Assembly: GCF_008298035.1 (NCBI RefSeq) | Contig: NZ_CP042910.1 | Location: 5,471,001 to 5,535,000, forward strand | Source: Gimesia maris | Lineage (GTDB): Bacteria; Planctomycetota; Planctomycetia; Planctomycetales; Planctomycetaceae | Direction: 5' to 3' | Length of the DNA: 64,000 nucleotides | Shown: one piece after another, positions 54,902 through 62,620 of the stretch | Numbering within the stretch: position 1 is the first letter of the stretch | Layout of the letters: the number at the start of each line of letters is the position of its first letter | Position numbers and translations under genes: made by a program | Notes under the pieces: generated by a model | Databases searched by the model: none | Told to the model about the DNA's origin: nothing | What the model saw: the letters and a program-made list of their open reading frames with translations, nothing else

Positions 54902-55321
54902 ATGACTACTGAGAAACTGAATTTACCGGACAACTACCTGCTCTGGCTGGACAGTCTCGAAGCAGAAGCCTATGCCGAATTCGAAGAACGGGAGTGGGAA
55001 ATTGCCAGCCGTGAAGAGCTTCAGGAACTGCTGGAGATCGACGACTTTGAGGTCGCGTATATCGATCAGGCCAATCTCTATGTGAAACTGATTCAGGATA
55101 TCACCGGCGATTCACACACTATGGACGACGAGGGAAATCGAATCCCCTTCTCCCTGATCGGGACCTGGCTGACCATCGGCTACGATAACGAAGATCTGCT
55201 GTGTGTCGACCCGGCTGATAATTTTGCCGTCTGGGGCTTCTACCCCAACGAGGGTGGCGACGTCGAAAAACTCGCAAACAACCTGGATGACTTTCTGGAA
55301 GGCTTAGAACTGCTGGAGTAA
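54902..55321 (+). CDS. SMI1/KNR4 (SUKH) superfamily protein
   Basis: The 139-residue acidic protein has the family's early LPDNYLLWLDSLEA and late WLTIGYDNEDLLCVDPADNF. SUKH proteins commonly serve as immunity proteins for polymorphic toxins, but also occur as general adaptor domains. No toxin gene is visible next to it. A strong AAAAGGAG element precedes the start and copy C of the dispersed repeat ends directly before it. Confidence 0.7.
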   Translation: MTTEKLNLPDNYLLWLDSLEAEAYAEFEEREWEIASREELQELLEIDDFEVAYIDQANLYVKLIQDITGDSHTMDDEGNRIPFSLIGTWLTIGYDNEDLLCVDPADNFAVWGFYPNEGGDVEKLANNLDDFLEGLELLE

Positions 55322-55341
55322 TTCATCGAAAGTAGTACGAT

Positions 55342-55689
55342 ATGTCACCCGCACATCGAAAACTGTTGAAAGCTTTTCTCTCGGCTTTTCTGATCTGTCT
55401 CATTTTCTATGTCGGCGTCTATTTCGTTCTGTCCTGCCTGGGCGGTTATTACTTCAATCAGTCAGGTAAAGTTCGCTATCACAGTATCGGGCTGGCGGTA
55501 TCGGACATTTCCACCTGGAACCCAAAAGGTTGCTGGTTCCAGTATCGTTTCAAAAACACGCGAGGAGAATACGTCAGCCGCGGCAATGAACTGGGTTATC
55601 TGTTCGCCCCCCTGATCATGCTCGACCGCAGGTTCTTTCATCCTACTGAAGTTCTGATAGAATCGATAAACCCCGAAGAAACCGACTGA
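55342..55689 (+). CDS. Hypothetical single-pass membrane protein
   Basis: The 115-residue protein has one N-terminal transmembrane helix (FLICLIFYVGVYFVLSCLG) and an exported or cytoplasmic tail with aromatic residues (WNPKGCWFQYRFKN). I recognise no family. It starts 20 bases after the SUKH-like gene and may share its transcript. Confidence 0.55.
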   Translation: MSPAHRKLLKAFLSAFLICLIFYVGVYFVLSCLGGYYFNQSGKVRYHSIGLAVSDISTWNPKGCWFQYRFKNTRGEYVSRGNELGYLFAPLIMLDRRFFHPTEVLIESINPEETD

Positions 55690-55788
55690 TTCCCGCTTTG
55701 ATCTCATGACTGGCAATAACCGTAAAAACTATCTTGGTACAAACTCAAATCACCATAATGGAAACAATCAAAGTAAGGAACAACCATA

Positions 55789-56412
55789 ATGCAAAGCATG
55801 GAAGCGTTCCGAAATCGCCAGTTGGAAACATTGCCTGAGGCGTTGAAGCGTCCGGTCATGTTTGGGGGAAATACCCACGGAGCCGTTTTGTGGTTCTACC
55901 TGCTTTTGCGGGATCTCTGCTGGATTGACGAGCGGGAGCACGAATGGAACGTTTTCCTGGAAACCGATTTGCGAGGCAGCCGCGGAGTGCTGGGTCAATT
56001 CGAATATCAGCAGTTTCAAATTCCAGACTACATCGCTGAAATAGCATCTGTTTATGCGCAGGTAGCGCACAAACTGGGATATTTTCAACCAGAACGAGTT
56101 CTGCATCCGGCAGAATGGAAATCGCTGCAATCCCTGCTCTCTGCTGATTTTTTTGAGCGCGACTGGACCCAGACGGAAATATACGATCGCCTGGGCCCCC
56201 CTTCCTGTGAGCATTTTAGCAGTGAAACCAGGGTCGCCTGCTATGCCCCGGAACCAGCAGCAGACTGGATCTTTTTTGATTTTTCTCAACGACTTCCTGA
56301 CTCCAGCGACTGGTTCGAGACGCCGATCTTGAGGGATATTCGCAGAAAAGATAACCGGTTGGAATTCTTCCCCTTCGCAGACTGGTGCCAGAAAGAAACA
56401 GAGGAGAGTTGA
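55789..56412 (+). CDS. Hypothetical cytoplasmic protein
   Basis: The 207-residue protein has no signal or membrane segment. It is rich in Trp, Phe and acidic residues (GAVLWFYLLLRDLCWIDERE). I recognise no family. The YggL-like gene starts three bases after its stop codon, so the two are very probably co-translated. Confidence 0.6.
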   Translation: MQSMEAFRNRQLETLPEALKRPVMFGGNTHGAVLWFYLLLRDLCWIDEREHEWNVFLETDLRGSRGVLGQFEYQQFQIPDYIAEIASVYAQVAHKLGYFQPERVLHPAEWKSLQSLLSADFFERDWTQTEIYDRLGPPSCEHFSSETRVACYAPEPAADWIFFDFSQRLPDSSDWFETPILRDIRRKDNRLEFFPFADWCQKETEES

Positions 56413-56415
56413 TCC

Positions 56416-56763
56416 ATGCGAAAACGTCTCCGCAAAAAGAAACATCTGGGTGAGTTCATTGACTGGGATGTCGCCATCACCGTGAACCTGGTACCCGGTT
56501 CGGACTATGAAACGTTTCTGGACGACTGGATCGAACAGGCTATCGAAGGCAATCATTGTTCGTTCGGTGGCGGGGGCATGAATGAGACAATAGAGGGGAT
56601 CATTCAACTCGGAACCGCAGCAAAGCAGCCCGAAAAACGTTTAGAACGCATTACCGACTGGCTTAAAGATCGCCCTGATGTCTTACACTTTCAGTTTAGC
56701 CCTCTCTTTGATGGCTGGAATGGTCCATTCCTGGATTCTGATGGCCAGGAAAATAATTTTTAA
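56416..56763 (+). CDS. YggL/DUF469-like protein
   Basis: The 115-residue protein starts MRKRLRKKKHLGEFIDWDVA and has EGNHCSFGGGGMNETIEGII, similar to the YggL family (DUF469), which associates with the 50S ribosomal subunit in E. coli. The C-terminal part SPLFDGWNGPF also fits. It is the second gene of a pair with the preceding hypothetical gene, which links an unknown protein to a possible ribosome-related role. Confidence 0.7.
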   Translation: MRKRLRKKKHLGEFIDWDVAITVNLVPGSDYETFLDDWIEQAIEGNHCSFGGGGMNETIEGIIQLGTAAKQPEKRLERITDWLKDRPDVLHFQFSPLFDGWNGPFLDSDGQENNF

Positions 56764-56771
56764 ATTCAGGA

Positions 56772-56799
56772 TTGACAACAACAGACAGGTCTGTATATT
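56772..56799 (+). promoter_or_regulatory. Promoter and TetR operator, leaderless layout
   Basis: TTGACA (56772-56777) and TATATT (56794-56799) are 16 bases apart. The palindrome ACAGAC-AG-GTCTGT (56781-56794) fills the spacer, a good repressor site. The ATG of the TetR gene is at 56806, just six bases after the -10 element, so transcription would start at or next to the start codon, giving a leaderless mRNA. Confidence 0.78.
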
Positions 56800-56805
56800 T
56801 AAAGC

Positions 56806-57381
56806 ATGAGCAAAACACAACGCCCCTCCAGTGCCCGAAAACGCATCGTCGAGACAGCTGAGAAGCTGTTTTATTCGGAAGGCATCCGCGCCGTCGGCAT
56901 TGATCGTGTGATCGCCGAAGCCGGGGTGGCAAAAATGACCTTATATAACCATTTTAAGTCCAAAGATGATCTGGTGGTCGAAGTCCTCAAATATCGGGAG
57001 GAACAGTTCGACCTGTATCTCAGACAACGCATGCTGGAACACCAGTCGCAGGGACTGAATCCTTTAAAAGCGTTTTTTGCTGCATTAAAGGACTGGTTTG
57101 AGTGTGCTGACTACCGGGGCTGTTCGTTCCTCAACGCTCTGGCGGAACTGGCGGACTCCAACCCGACCGCAACAGATTTTTGTTCAGACCATAAACAACG
57201 TTTTAAGGAGCAGCTCACCGAAATCATCATCGAAACTGCTGGACCTCAGGCCGCATCCGTTGCTCCGGCAATCAGTGTCCTGGTCGAAGGTGCCATCGTC
57301 ACCGCCGTCAGTGAAGGCAATGCCGATGCTGCCGGGATCGCTGAAGAAGCAGCTGAGATCCTGATTTCACAAACACAATAA
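56806..57381 (+). CDS. TetR-family transcriptional repressor
   Basis: The 191-residue protein starts with the TetR helix-turn-helix: KRIVETAEKLFYSEGIRAVG, then IDRVIAEAGVAKMTLYNHF. The C-terminal ligand domain is helical with Cys in ECADYRGCSFLNALAELA, a pattern seen in regulators that sense reactive compounds. It probably represses itself and the AhpD-like gene downstream through the identical palindromes at 56781 and 57414. Confidence 0.92.
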   Translation: MSKTQRPSSARKRIVETAEKLFYSEGIRAVGIDRVIAEAGVAKMTLYNHFKSKDDLVVEVLKYREEQFDLYLRQRMLEHQSQGLNPLKAFFAALKDWFECADYRGCSFLNALAELADSNPTATDFCSDHKQRFKEQLTEIIIETAGPQAASVAPAISVLVEGAIVTAVSEGNADAAGIAEEAAEILISQTQ

Positions 57382-57413
57382 ATACATATTTCCCTTTTTT
57401 TGCCACATACAAT

Positions 57414-57427
57414 ACAGACCTGTCTGT
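57414..57427 (+). promoter_or_regulatory. Second TetR operator
   Basis: ACAGACCTGTCTGT is the exact reverse complement of the palindrome at 56781-56794. It lies about 60 bases before the start of the AhpD-like gene and just downstream of a TTGCCA (57400-57405) that could be a -35 element. Confidence 0.8.
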
Positions 57428-57488
57428 TTACAAGATATTTTGTTTCGCGTTTCTGTTTTTGAGTAAAATGTTCACAAGGAGAAGAAAG

Positions 57489-58055
57489 ATGCCACGTTTA
57501 ACCGCCGTCGATCCCGCCACAGCCACCGATCCCGCCAAAGCATTATTGGACGGAGTCCAGTCCAAACTCGGAATGACTCCCAACCTGATGCGAACCATGG
57601 CCCATTCCCCCGCCGTACTGGATGCTTATCTGAAATTCAGTGGTACCCTGAGTACAGGAGCGCTTTCGGCTCAGCATCGCGAACAGATCTCGTTGACCGT
57701 CGGGGAAGCGAATCATTGTGGGTATTGTGTCTCGGCCCATTCCGCGCTCGGCAAGCGAGCCGGTCTGTCTCCGGTTCAAATCCTGGAAAACCGGGCTGGT
57801 GTCGACTCTGATCCCGCAACGGCTGCTCTGTTGAAGTTCTCCCGAACCATCGTGGAACAACGGGGACAGATTTCCGACCAGGACCTGCAGGACGTCCGCG
57901 ACGCAGGGTTCACTGATGAGCAGCTCGCCGAGATCGCCGCTAATGTTGCGCTCAACATCTTTACCAATTACTTCAATAACATCGCCCGGACGGAAATCGA
58001 TTTCCCAACTGTCGAACCTCTGCCCGGGGGTCTTGCAGCAGCGAATTCACAGTAA
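57489..58055 (+). CDS. AhpD-like (carboxymuconolactone decarboxylase family) peroxidase
   Basis: ATG 57489 follows an AAGGAG element; the product has 188 residues. The motif [18 protein letters not shown] holds the C-x2-C pair and the His relay of AhpD-type thiol peroxidases. It should reduce hydroperoxides or thiol adducts. The palindrome at 57414 puts it under the adjacent TetR repressor. The gene after it, a hydrolase, is likely in the same transcript. Confidence 0.87.
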   Translation: MPRLTAVDPATATDPAKALLDGVQSKLGMTPNLMRTMAHSPAVLDAYLKFSGTLSTGALSAQHREQISLTVGEANHCGYCVSAHSALGKRAGLSPVQILENRAGVDSDPATAALLKFSRTIVEQRGQISDQDLQDVRDAGFTDEQLAEIAANVALNIFTNYFNNIARTEIDFPTVEPLPGGLAAANSQ

Positions 58056-58122
58056 TCTCACACAGGGGCAGTTCCCAGGTCGAACTGCCCCCTTTTCCAT
58101 TCTTCCCTTAAGGAACTTTACG

Positions 58123-59088
58123 ATGAGCGTACGAAACCAGATTCGTTTTATCCTGATCCTTACCGTCAGCAGTATCAGCTTCCTGTTCCATGCGAGAGCG
58201 GCGGAACCGGACTCCTATCCGGTCAAATATCAGACCGTTCAAATCGAGGGGCTCGATATTTTCTACCGGGAAGCAGGTCCTGCAGATGCCCCCACACTGC
58301 TATTGCTCCATGGATTTCCCACCTCTTCGCATATGTTTCGTAACCTGATTCCTGCGTTATCAGACAAATATCATGTGATCGCCCCCGACTACCCGGGCTT
58401 TGGTTACAGCAGCGCCCCGCCTGTCGACAAATTTGATTACACCTTCGACAATCTGGCACGCATCATGGAAAAGTTCACCCGGCAATTACAATTAAATAAG
58501 TATTCTCTGTACCTGATGGATTATGGAGCCCCGATCGGCTTTCGCCTGGCAGTCCAACATCCTGAACGAATCGAAACACTCATCATCCAGAATGGAAACG
58601 CCTATGAGGAGGGGCTGGATAATCCTTTCTGGGAACCTGTCAAAGTTTATTGGAAAGAGCGGACTTCCACACACGGAAATCAGCTGCGTTCCCTGCTCAC
58701 ACTCGATGCAACCAAATGGCAGTACACAACGGGTGTGCGCGACGTCAAAGCAATCAGCCCTGATACATGGGGGCACGTGCAACCCCTGCTCGACAGACCC
58801 GGCAACCAGGAAATCCAGCTCGCACTGTTTTACAGCTATGGCAGCAATCCCCCGCTCTATCCCCAGTGGCAGGAGTATCTGCGAAAGTATCAGCCCCCCA
58901 CACTGATCGTCTGGGGCAAGAACGACCAGATCTTCCCGGCTGCCGGAGCGTATCCCTACAAACGGGATCTCAACAAGCTGGAGTTCCATCTGCTCGATAC
59001 AGGACATTTTGCCCTGGAAGAAGAGGGAACGACGATCGCCCAGCTGATGCGGAAGTTCCTCAGTCAACATACTGATACTGCTCGCTGA
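58123..59088 (+). CDS. Exported alpha/beta-hydrolase with Asp nucleophile (dehalogenase/epoxide-hydrolase type)
   Basis: From ATG 58123 the product has 321 residues and a signal peptide (ending near HARAAEP). The oxyanion region is [12 protein letters not shown]. The nucleophile elbow reads [12 protein letters not shown], with Asp in place of Ser, as in haloalkane dehalogenases and epoxide hydrolases. The His is in [12 protein letters not shown]. It may remove reactive halides or epoxides and would thus fit a detoxification role with its neighbours. Confidence 0.82.
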   Translation: MSVRNQIRFILILTVSSISFLFHARAAEPDSYPVKYQTVQIEGLDIFYREAGPADAPTLLLLHGFPTSSHMFRNLIPALSDKYHVIAPDYPGFGYSSAPPVDKFDYTFDNLARIMEKFTRQLQLNKYSLYLMDYGAPIGFRLAVQHPERIETLIIQNGNAYEEGLDNPFWEPVKVYWKERTSTHGNQLRSLLTLDATKWQYTTGVRDVKAISPDTWGHVQPLLDRPGNQEIQLALFYSYGSNPPLYPQWQEYLRKYQPPTLIVWGKNDQIFPAAGAYPYKRDLNKLEFHLLDTGHFALEEEGTTIAQLMRKFLSQHTDTAR

Positions 59089-59159
59089 CTGTTCCGTCAG
59101 GCTCCGTTGAGTCAGACACGGGGCCTGGCTTCAATTTCTTTTGATCCGAGAGTAATCAA

Positions 59160-59780
59160 ATGCCCGCTTTCCCCAGCGATATCGCCTTCACAGAGTCCGT
59201 AAAAGCGGTTCAGACACAAAAAGGTTCACGCACGCAGTACGCCCGGATGGAACAGGGGGCTGGCTGGCAGACCAAAGTGACGGAAGAACTAAAAGTTTTT
59301 CTGTCGGAACTCGACATGTTTTACCTGGGAACTGCCAGTCAGTCCGGCCAACCTTATATCCAATATCGCGGAGGTAGCCCCGGCTTTCTGAAAGTCCTCG
59401 ATGAAAGGACGTTGGGTTTTGCTGACTTTGCCGGCAACCAGCAGTTCATCACTCTGGGTAACCTCGCCGAAAATTCCCAGGCGTTTCTGTTTCTGATTGA
59501 TTACGTCCACCGTCGTCGCGTGAAGATCTGGGGGACCGCCCGTATTGTCGAAGACGATCCGGAACTGCTCGTACAATTACACGAACCAACTTATCCGGCT
59601 CGGGTCGAGCGTGCCATCCTGTTTGCTGTTACCGCCTGGGACATCAACTGTCCTCAGCATATCCACCCCCGTCTGCCGCAAGCGGACGTCCTGAAACTCG
59701 TTCAACAGTTGCAGGCAGAAAACGAGCAACTCAAAAAAGAACAGGCCCGACTTCATTTGAAAATGAAATCTGGCCCGTAA
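59160..59780 (+). CDS. Pyridoxamine 5'-phosphate oxidase-like FMN-binding protein
   Basis: The 206-residue protein contains the split-barrel core: FYLGTASQSGQPYIQYRGG, GFADFAGNQQFITLGNLAE, and RRRVKIWGTARIVED. A C-terminal coiled-coil-like tail (VQQLQAENEQLKKEQARLHL) is unusual. It probably binds FMN. It follows the hydrolase gene by 71 bases on the same strand and may be part of the TetR-controlled group. Confidence 0.8.
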   Translation: MPAFPSDIAFTESVKAVQTQKGSRTQYARMEQGAGWQTKVTEELKVFLSELDMFYLGTASQSGQPYIQYRGGSPGFLKVLDERTLGFADFAGNQQFITLGNLAENSQAFLFLIDYVHRRRVKIWGTARIVEDDPELLVQLHEPTYPARVERAILFAVTAWDINCPQHIHPRLPQADVLKLVQQLQAENEQLKKEQARLHLKMKSGP

Positions 59781-59815
59781 AATATAACCTCTGGAATCAG
59801 ACGAATTCACTCGTA

Positions 59816-62389
59816 TCAGTAGTTGTTGTCAGAAGCGTTTCCAGAACCGGTATTGGTTCCCACACCGCTCTGCGGGGCCCCTGTCCGGACGTCATAGCCC
59901 TTCAACGCATTATCGATCGCCGAGTTGTTCGTGAAGGAAGCGGTGTTACCTCCACCAAAGATGTTCACGAAATAACCAGATTTCGAATCGCTGCTGGCGG
60001 TATTGTTACTGATGGTTCCCCCCTGGATCGGGGCAATAAAGTCGAAGCCATAGCCTTGGTTTCCAGTAGCGATATTATTGCTGATCGTACCACCACTGAC
60101 GATATCGTCAAAATCAAAGCCGACATCCTGATTTCCGGTCGCCGTGTTACCGGTAATGAACCCACCCGTAATATCTTCAAAGTCAAAGCCGTCGTCAACG
60201 TTACCACTGGCCAGGTTATTCGAAATAGTTCCGCCCGAAACAGTATCACCAAATTTGATTCCGTTATCCTGATTGCCAGTGGCAGTGTTTCCACTAAACG
60301 TCCCGCCGCTGACCTCTCCAAAGAAGGCGATCCCGTTCACACCATTTCCGGTCGCGATATTATTGCTGATGGTTCCCCCACTGAAGTCATCAAAATCAAA
60401 TCCTTCATCCCCGTTTCCAACTGCGGAGTTATTTGAAAAGGTTCCACCACTGATTTCATCACGGAAATAAAATCCGTCATACCGGTTATTGCTGGCTATG
60501 TTACCGGTAATCGTTCCGCCAGTGATGTCATCATCAAAGTAGAATCCATCGTCGTTTCGTTTGGCGATATTTCCTGAGATCGTTCCCCCATTGATATCAT
60601 CATAGAATGCGAAGCCGGCATAGGCATTATCCAGCGCCTGGTTACCACTGATTGTTCCGCCATTGACACCGTCAAAATTAAAACCAAATTCGTCATTATT
60701 ACTGGCGATGTTATCTGAAAAAACGCCCCCCGTCATCACATCGTCGAAGTAGAATCCATCGTCTCCGTTATTTTTCGAAGTATTACCCGTGATCGAACCA
60801 CCGCTCATTTTTGTGATATAGAAACCATCGTATAAGTTATTCTCAGCGATATTATTACTGATCGTCCCCCCGCTGATTTCGTTTTCAATGTAGTAACCAT
60901 ATCCATTATTTCTAGAGACGTTGCCTGAAATGGTTCCACCGGTGAAGTTCTGCACCTCCAGCCCGTCGTTATATCCTGTTACGCCGTTTCCGGTGAATAA
61001 GTTATCTGTGATCGTACCATTGATATCACCATCCAGGTGCACGCCATCTTCATCTGCACCGCTGATAGTATTGCGGTTGATTGTGAAGCCACTCAGATTA
61101 TTTCCATAGATTCCATTTTCCCCGCCCGTGATATTCATGCCCACGATGCTGGAACGATCTGCCATCGTGAAGACATCAATTGAAGTCAGCGAACCATTCA
61201 CGGTCGGTTGCGCGCCATAGCTGAAGCTGGCGACAGCGCCCGAATCACATCCGACCACATTCACACTATTGCCACCAGCCAACGCGAGTTGCCCCTCATT
61301 AAAGACAAAACCGGTGCTGGTATTGATCGTTCCTTTGGAACCGTCAAACAGCACGACACTGTCTGTTCCCGCGGCATTAAAGACAGTTTCCGCATTCACC
61401 GTATCCGCATCGATAAAGGTGAGGTCTTTCAGATCCTGACCTGTCAGTTGCAGCTTCGCACACTCTTCCGGTCCCCGGACCTGGTTCAAGACGATATCGA
61501 GATCACGGACAATCGGATTCACCATCCGACGCTGGAAGCGACTCAGCTTCTGACTGTCACCATTCCCCGGCAGTGGAATTCGCACGGTCAACAGGCCGGT
61601 CCCCTGGGAGCCCCGTACTTCGTCGTACTGATACTGACCGGCCAGCACTACACGGGAACCATTCCCCAGCCAGGGAAGATCAAACATCCGGTACTCGACC
61701 CGGGCCCGTGGACCTGTCATCTCTTTGAAGCCGGGGGCGGAATTATCAAAGTAATATCCGCCTACGTAACCTCGCAGTTCTGCATCCAGATTCGATTCCG
61801 GAAACGATTTCAAGAGCCGCCCGACTTCAAAATCGGTTCCCCAGTATGCACGTTCTTCACCGGCCCGCATGACGATATTATTACCGCTCAGATAGGCGGT
61901 ATTCAACGAGTCCACGCGTTGCTGTTTCTGAGAGGGAACATAGCCATTCACCCGAAAATCCCACTCAATGCTGAGCAGTTCGAAACCAAAGCTACCCTGT
62001 CGAAAGATATTGCTGTACTGACTGCGACGGACATCGTAAAAGCCATACATGCCGGCAATCCACTGGTCGTTTACCATGCGGCGATAGGCCAGACCGAAGT
62101 TTCCTTCGGCGGAGGAATCATCAAAGATATTCCCCCGCAGGTCCGCGAAGAACAGGCTTTCTTCATCCTGCGCCAGGGGAATAAACAGCAGACCCTGCCC
62201 GTTATCATTCACGCCACCAGCCTGGCCGGTGAAATCAAAGTAGGCACGGTACAGATAGTCCTCTTCCTGAAACCATTCCGGCTGATATTCGGGGACCGGA
62301 TCCTGGGCGTAAGAAAATGACGAGAACAACGATCCCATTCCTGTCAGCAGTAACAGAATCAGCAAACGTCTCAATGAGCGGGTGTGCAT
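59816..62389 (-). CDS. Inverse-autotransporter-like protein with long beta-helix repeat passenger
   Basis: The 857-residue protein has a signal peptide (ending near SFSYAQ). Residues about 45-290 look like an inverse autotransporter (intimin-type) beta-barrel: strands such as EGNFGLAYRRMVNDQWIAGM and RVVLAGQYQYDEVRGSQGTG alternate aromatic and polar residues. After a linker, from about residue 440 to 840, there are at least twelve repeats of 23-24 residues with consensus GGTISGNxAxxNxxDGFxFDD, a parallel beta-helix. It is probably a surface adhesin or binder. The C-terminus is short. Confidence 0.75.
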   Translation of the reverse strand: MHTRSLRRLLILLLLTGMGSLFSSFSYAQDPVPEYQPEWFQEEDYLYRAYFDFTGQAGGVNDNGQGLLFIPLAQDEESLFFADLRGNIFDDSSAEGNFGLAYRRMVNDQWIAGMYGFYDVRRSQYSNIFRQGSFGFELLSIEWDFRVNGYVPSQKQQRVDSLNTAYLSGNNIVMRAGEERAYWGTDFEVGRLLKSFPESNLDAELRGYVGGYYFDNSAPGFKEMTGPRARVEYRMFDLPWLGNGSRVVLAGQYQYDEVRGSQGTGLLTVRIPLPGNGDSQKLSRFQRRMVNPIVRDLDIVLNQVRGPEECAKLQLTGQDLKDLTFIDADTVNAETVFNAAGTDSVVLFDGSKGTINTSTGFVFNEGQLALAGGNSVNVVGCDSGAVASFSYGAQPTVNGSLTSIDVFTMADRSSIVGMNITGGENGIYGNNLSGFTINRNTISGADEDGVHLDGDINGTITDNLFTGNGVTGYNDGLEVQNFTGGTISGNVSRNNGYGYYIENEISGGTISNNIAENNLYDGFYITKMSGGSITGNTSKNNGDDGFYFDDVMTGGVFSDNIASNNDEFGFNFDGVNGGTISGNQALDNAYAGFAFYDDINGGTISGNIAKRNDDGFYFDDDITGGTITGNIASNNRYDGFYFRDEISGGTFSNNSAVGNGDEGFDFDDFSGGTISNNIATGNGVNGIAFFGEVSGGTFSGNTATGNQDNGIKFGDTVSGGTISNNLASGNVDDGFDFEDITGGFITGNTATGNQDVGFDFDDIVSGGTISNNIATGNQGYGFDFIAPIQGGTISNNTASSDSKSGYFVNIFGGGNTASFTNNSAIDNALKGYDVRTGAPQSGVGTNTGSGNASDNNY
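59940..60840 (-). repeat. Coding tandem repeat, 69-72 bases per unit
   Basis: This stretch of the surface-protein gene consists of diverged units, each coding 23-24 residues that start GGT or GGS. Recurring words on the plus strand are ACTGATGGTTCCCCC and GTTACCAC. Copies differ enough to be old, but the unit length is nearly constant, as needed for a beta-helix. Confidence 0.75.
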
Positions 62390-62620
62390 TCGACTCTCAA
62401 TATGAACTTTTCCGAGATCATAAAGTCAGTTTTGTAACGATAAAATGGTGTCTCCATCAATTTCTTCGGTTCCAAGGAGGGATTCCATGCGGGGGAAACT
62501 GTACTTTCTGTTCAGAACCTGATTTGCCTGTATAAAATAAACCGGTTGTAACGATTGACACAATTGAGCTGATTTTTTGCAGAAATGAAAACTCCTGTAG
62601 CAGGTTCAGAATCGTGAAAC
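62390..62620. other. Intergenic region upstream of the surface-protein gene
   Basis: About 230 AT-rich bases between the surface-protein gene and the PcfJ-like remnant. I see no convincing gene or structured RNA in it. Confidence 0.4.

Noticed and set aside
59739..59775. A possible terminator stem at the end of the FMN-binding protein gene
   Set aside because: The GGCCCGACTTCATT / AATGAAATCTGGCC pairing has mismatches, lies partly in the coding sequence and lacks a U-tract.
59940..60840. Regularly spaced repeats of about 70 bases that could suggest a CRISPR array
   Set aside because: The units lie in an open coding frame, differ between copies and encode 23-24-residue beta-helix turns; there are no identical repeats with unique spacers.
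61208..62320. A 370-codon open frame on the plus strand
   Set aside because: It lies fully opposite the signal peptide and barrel region of the surface-protein gene, has no recognisable domain, and its length follows from codon bias on the other strand.
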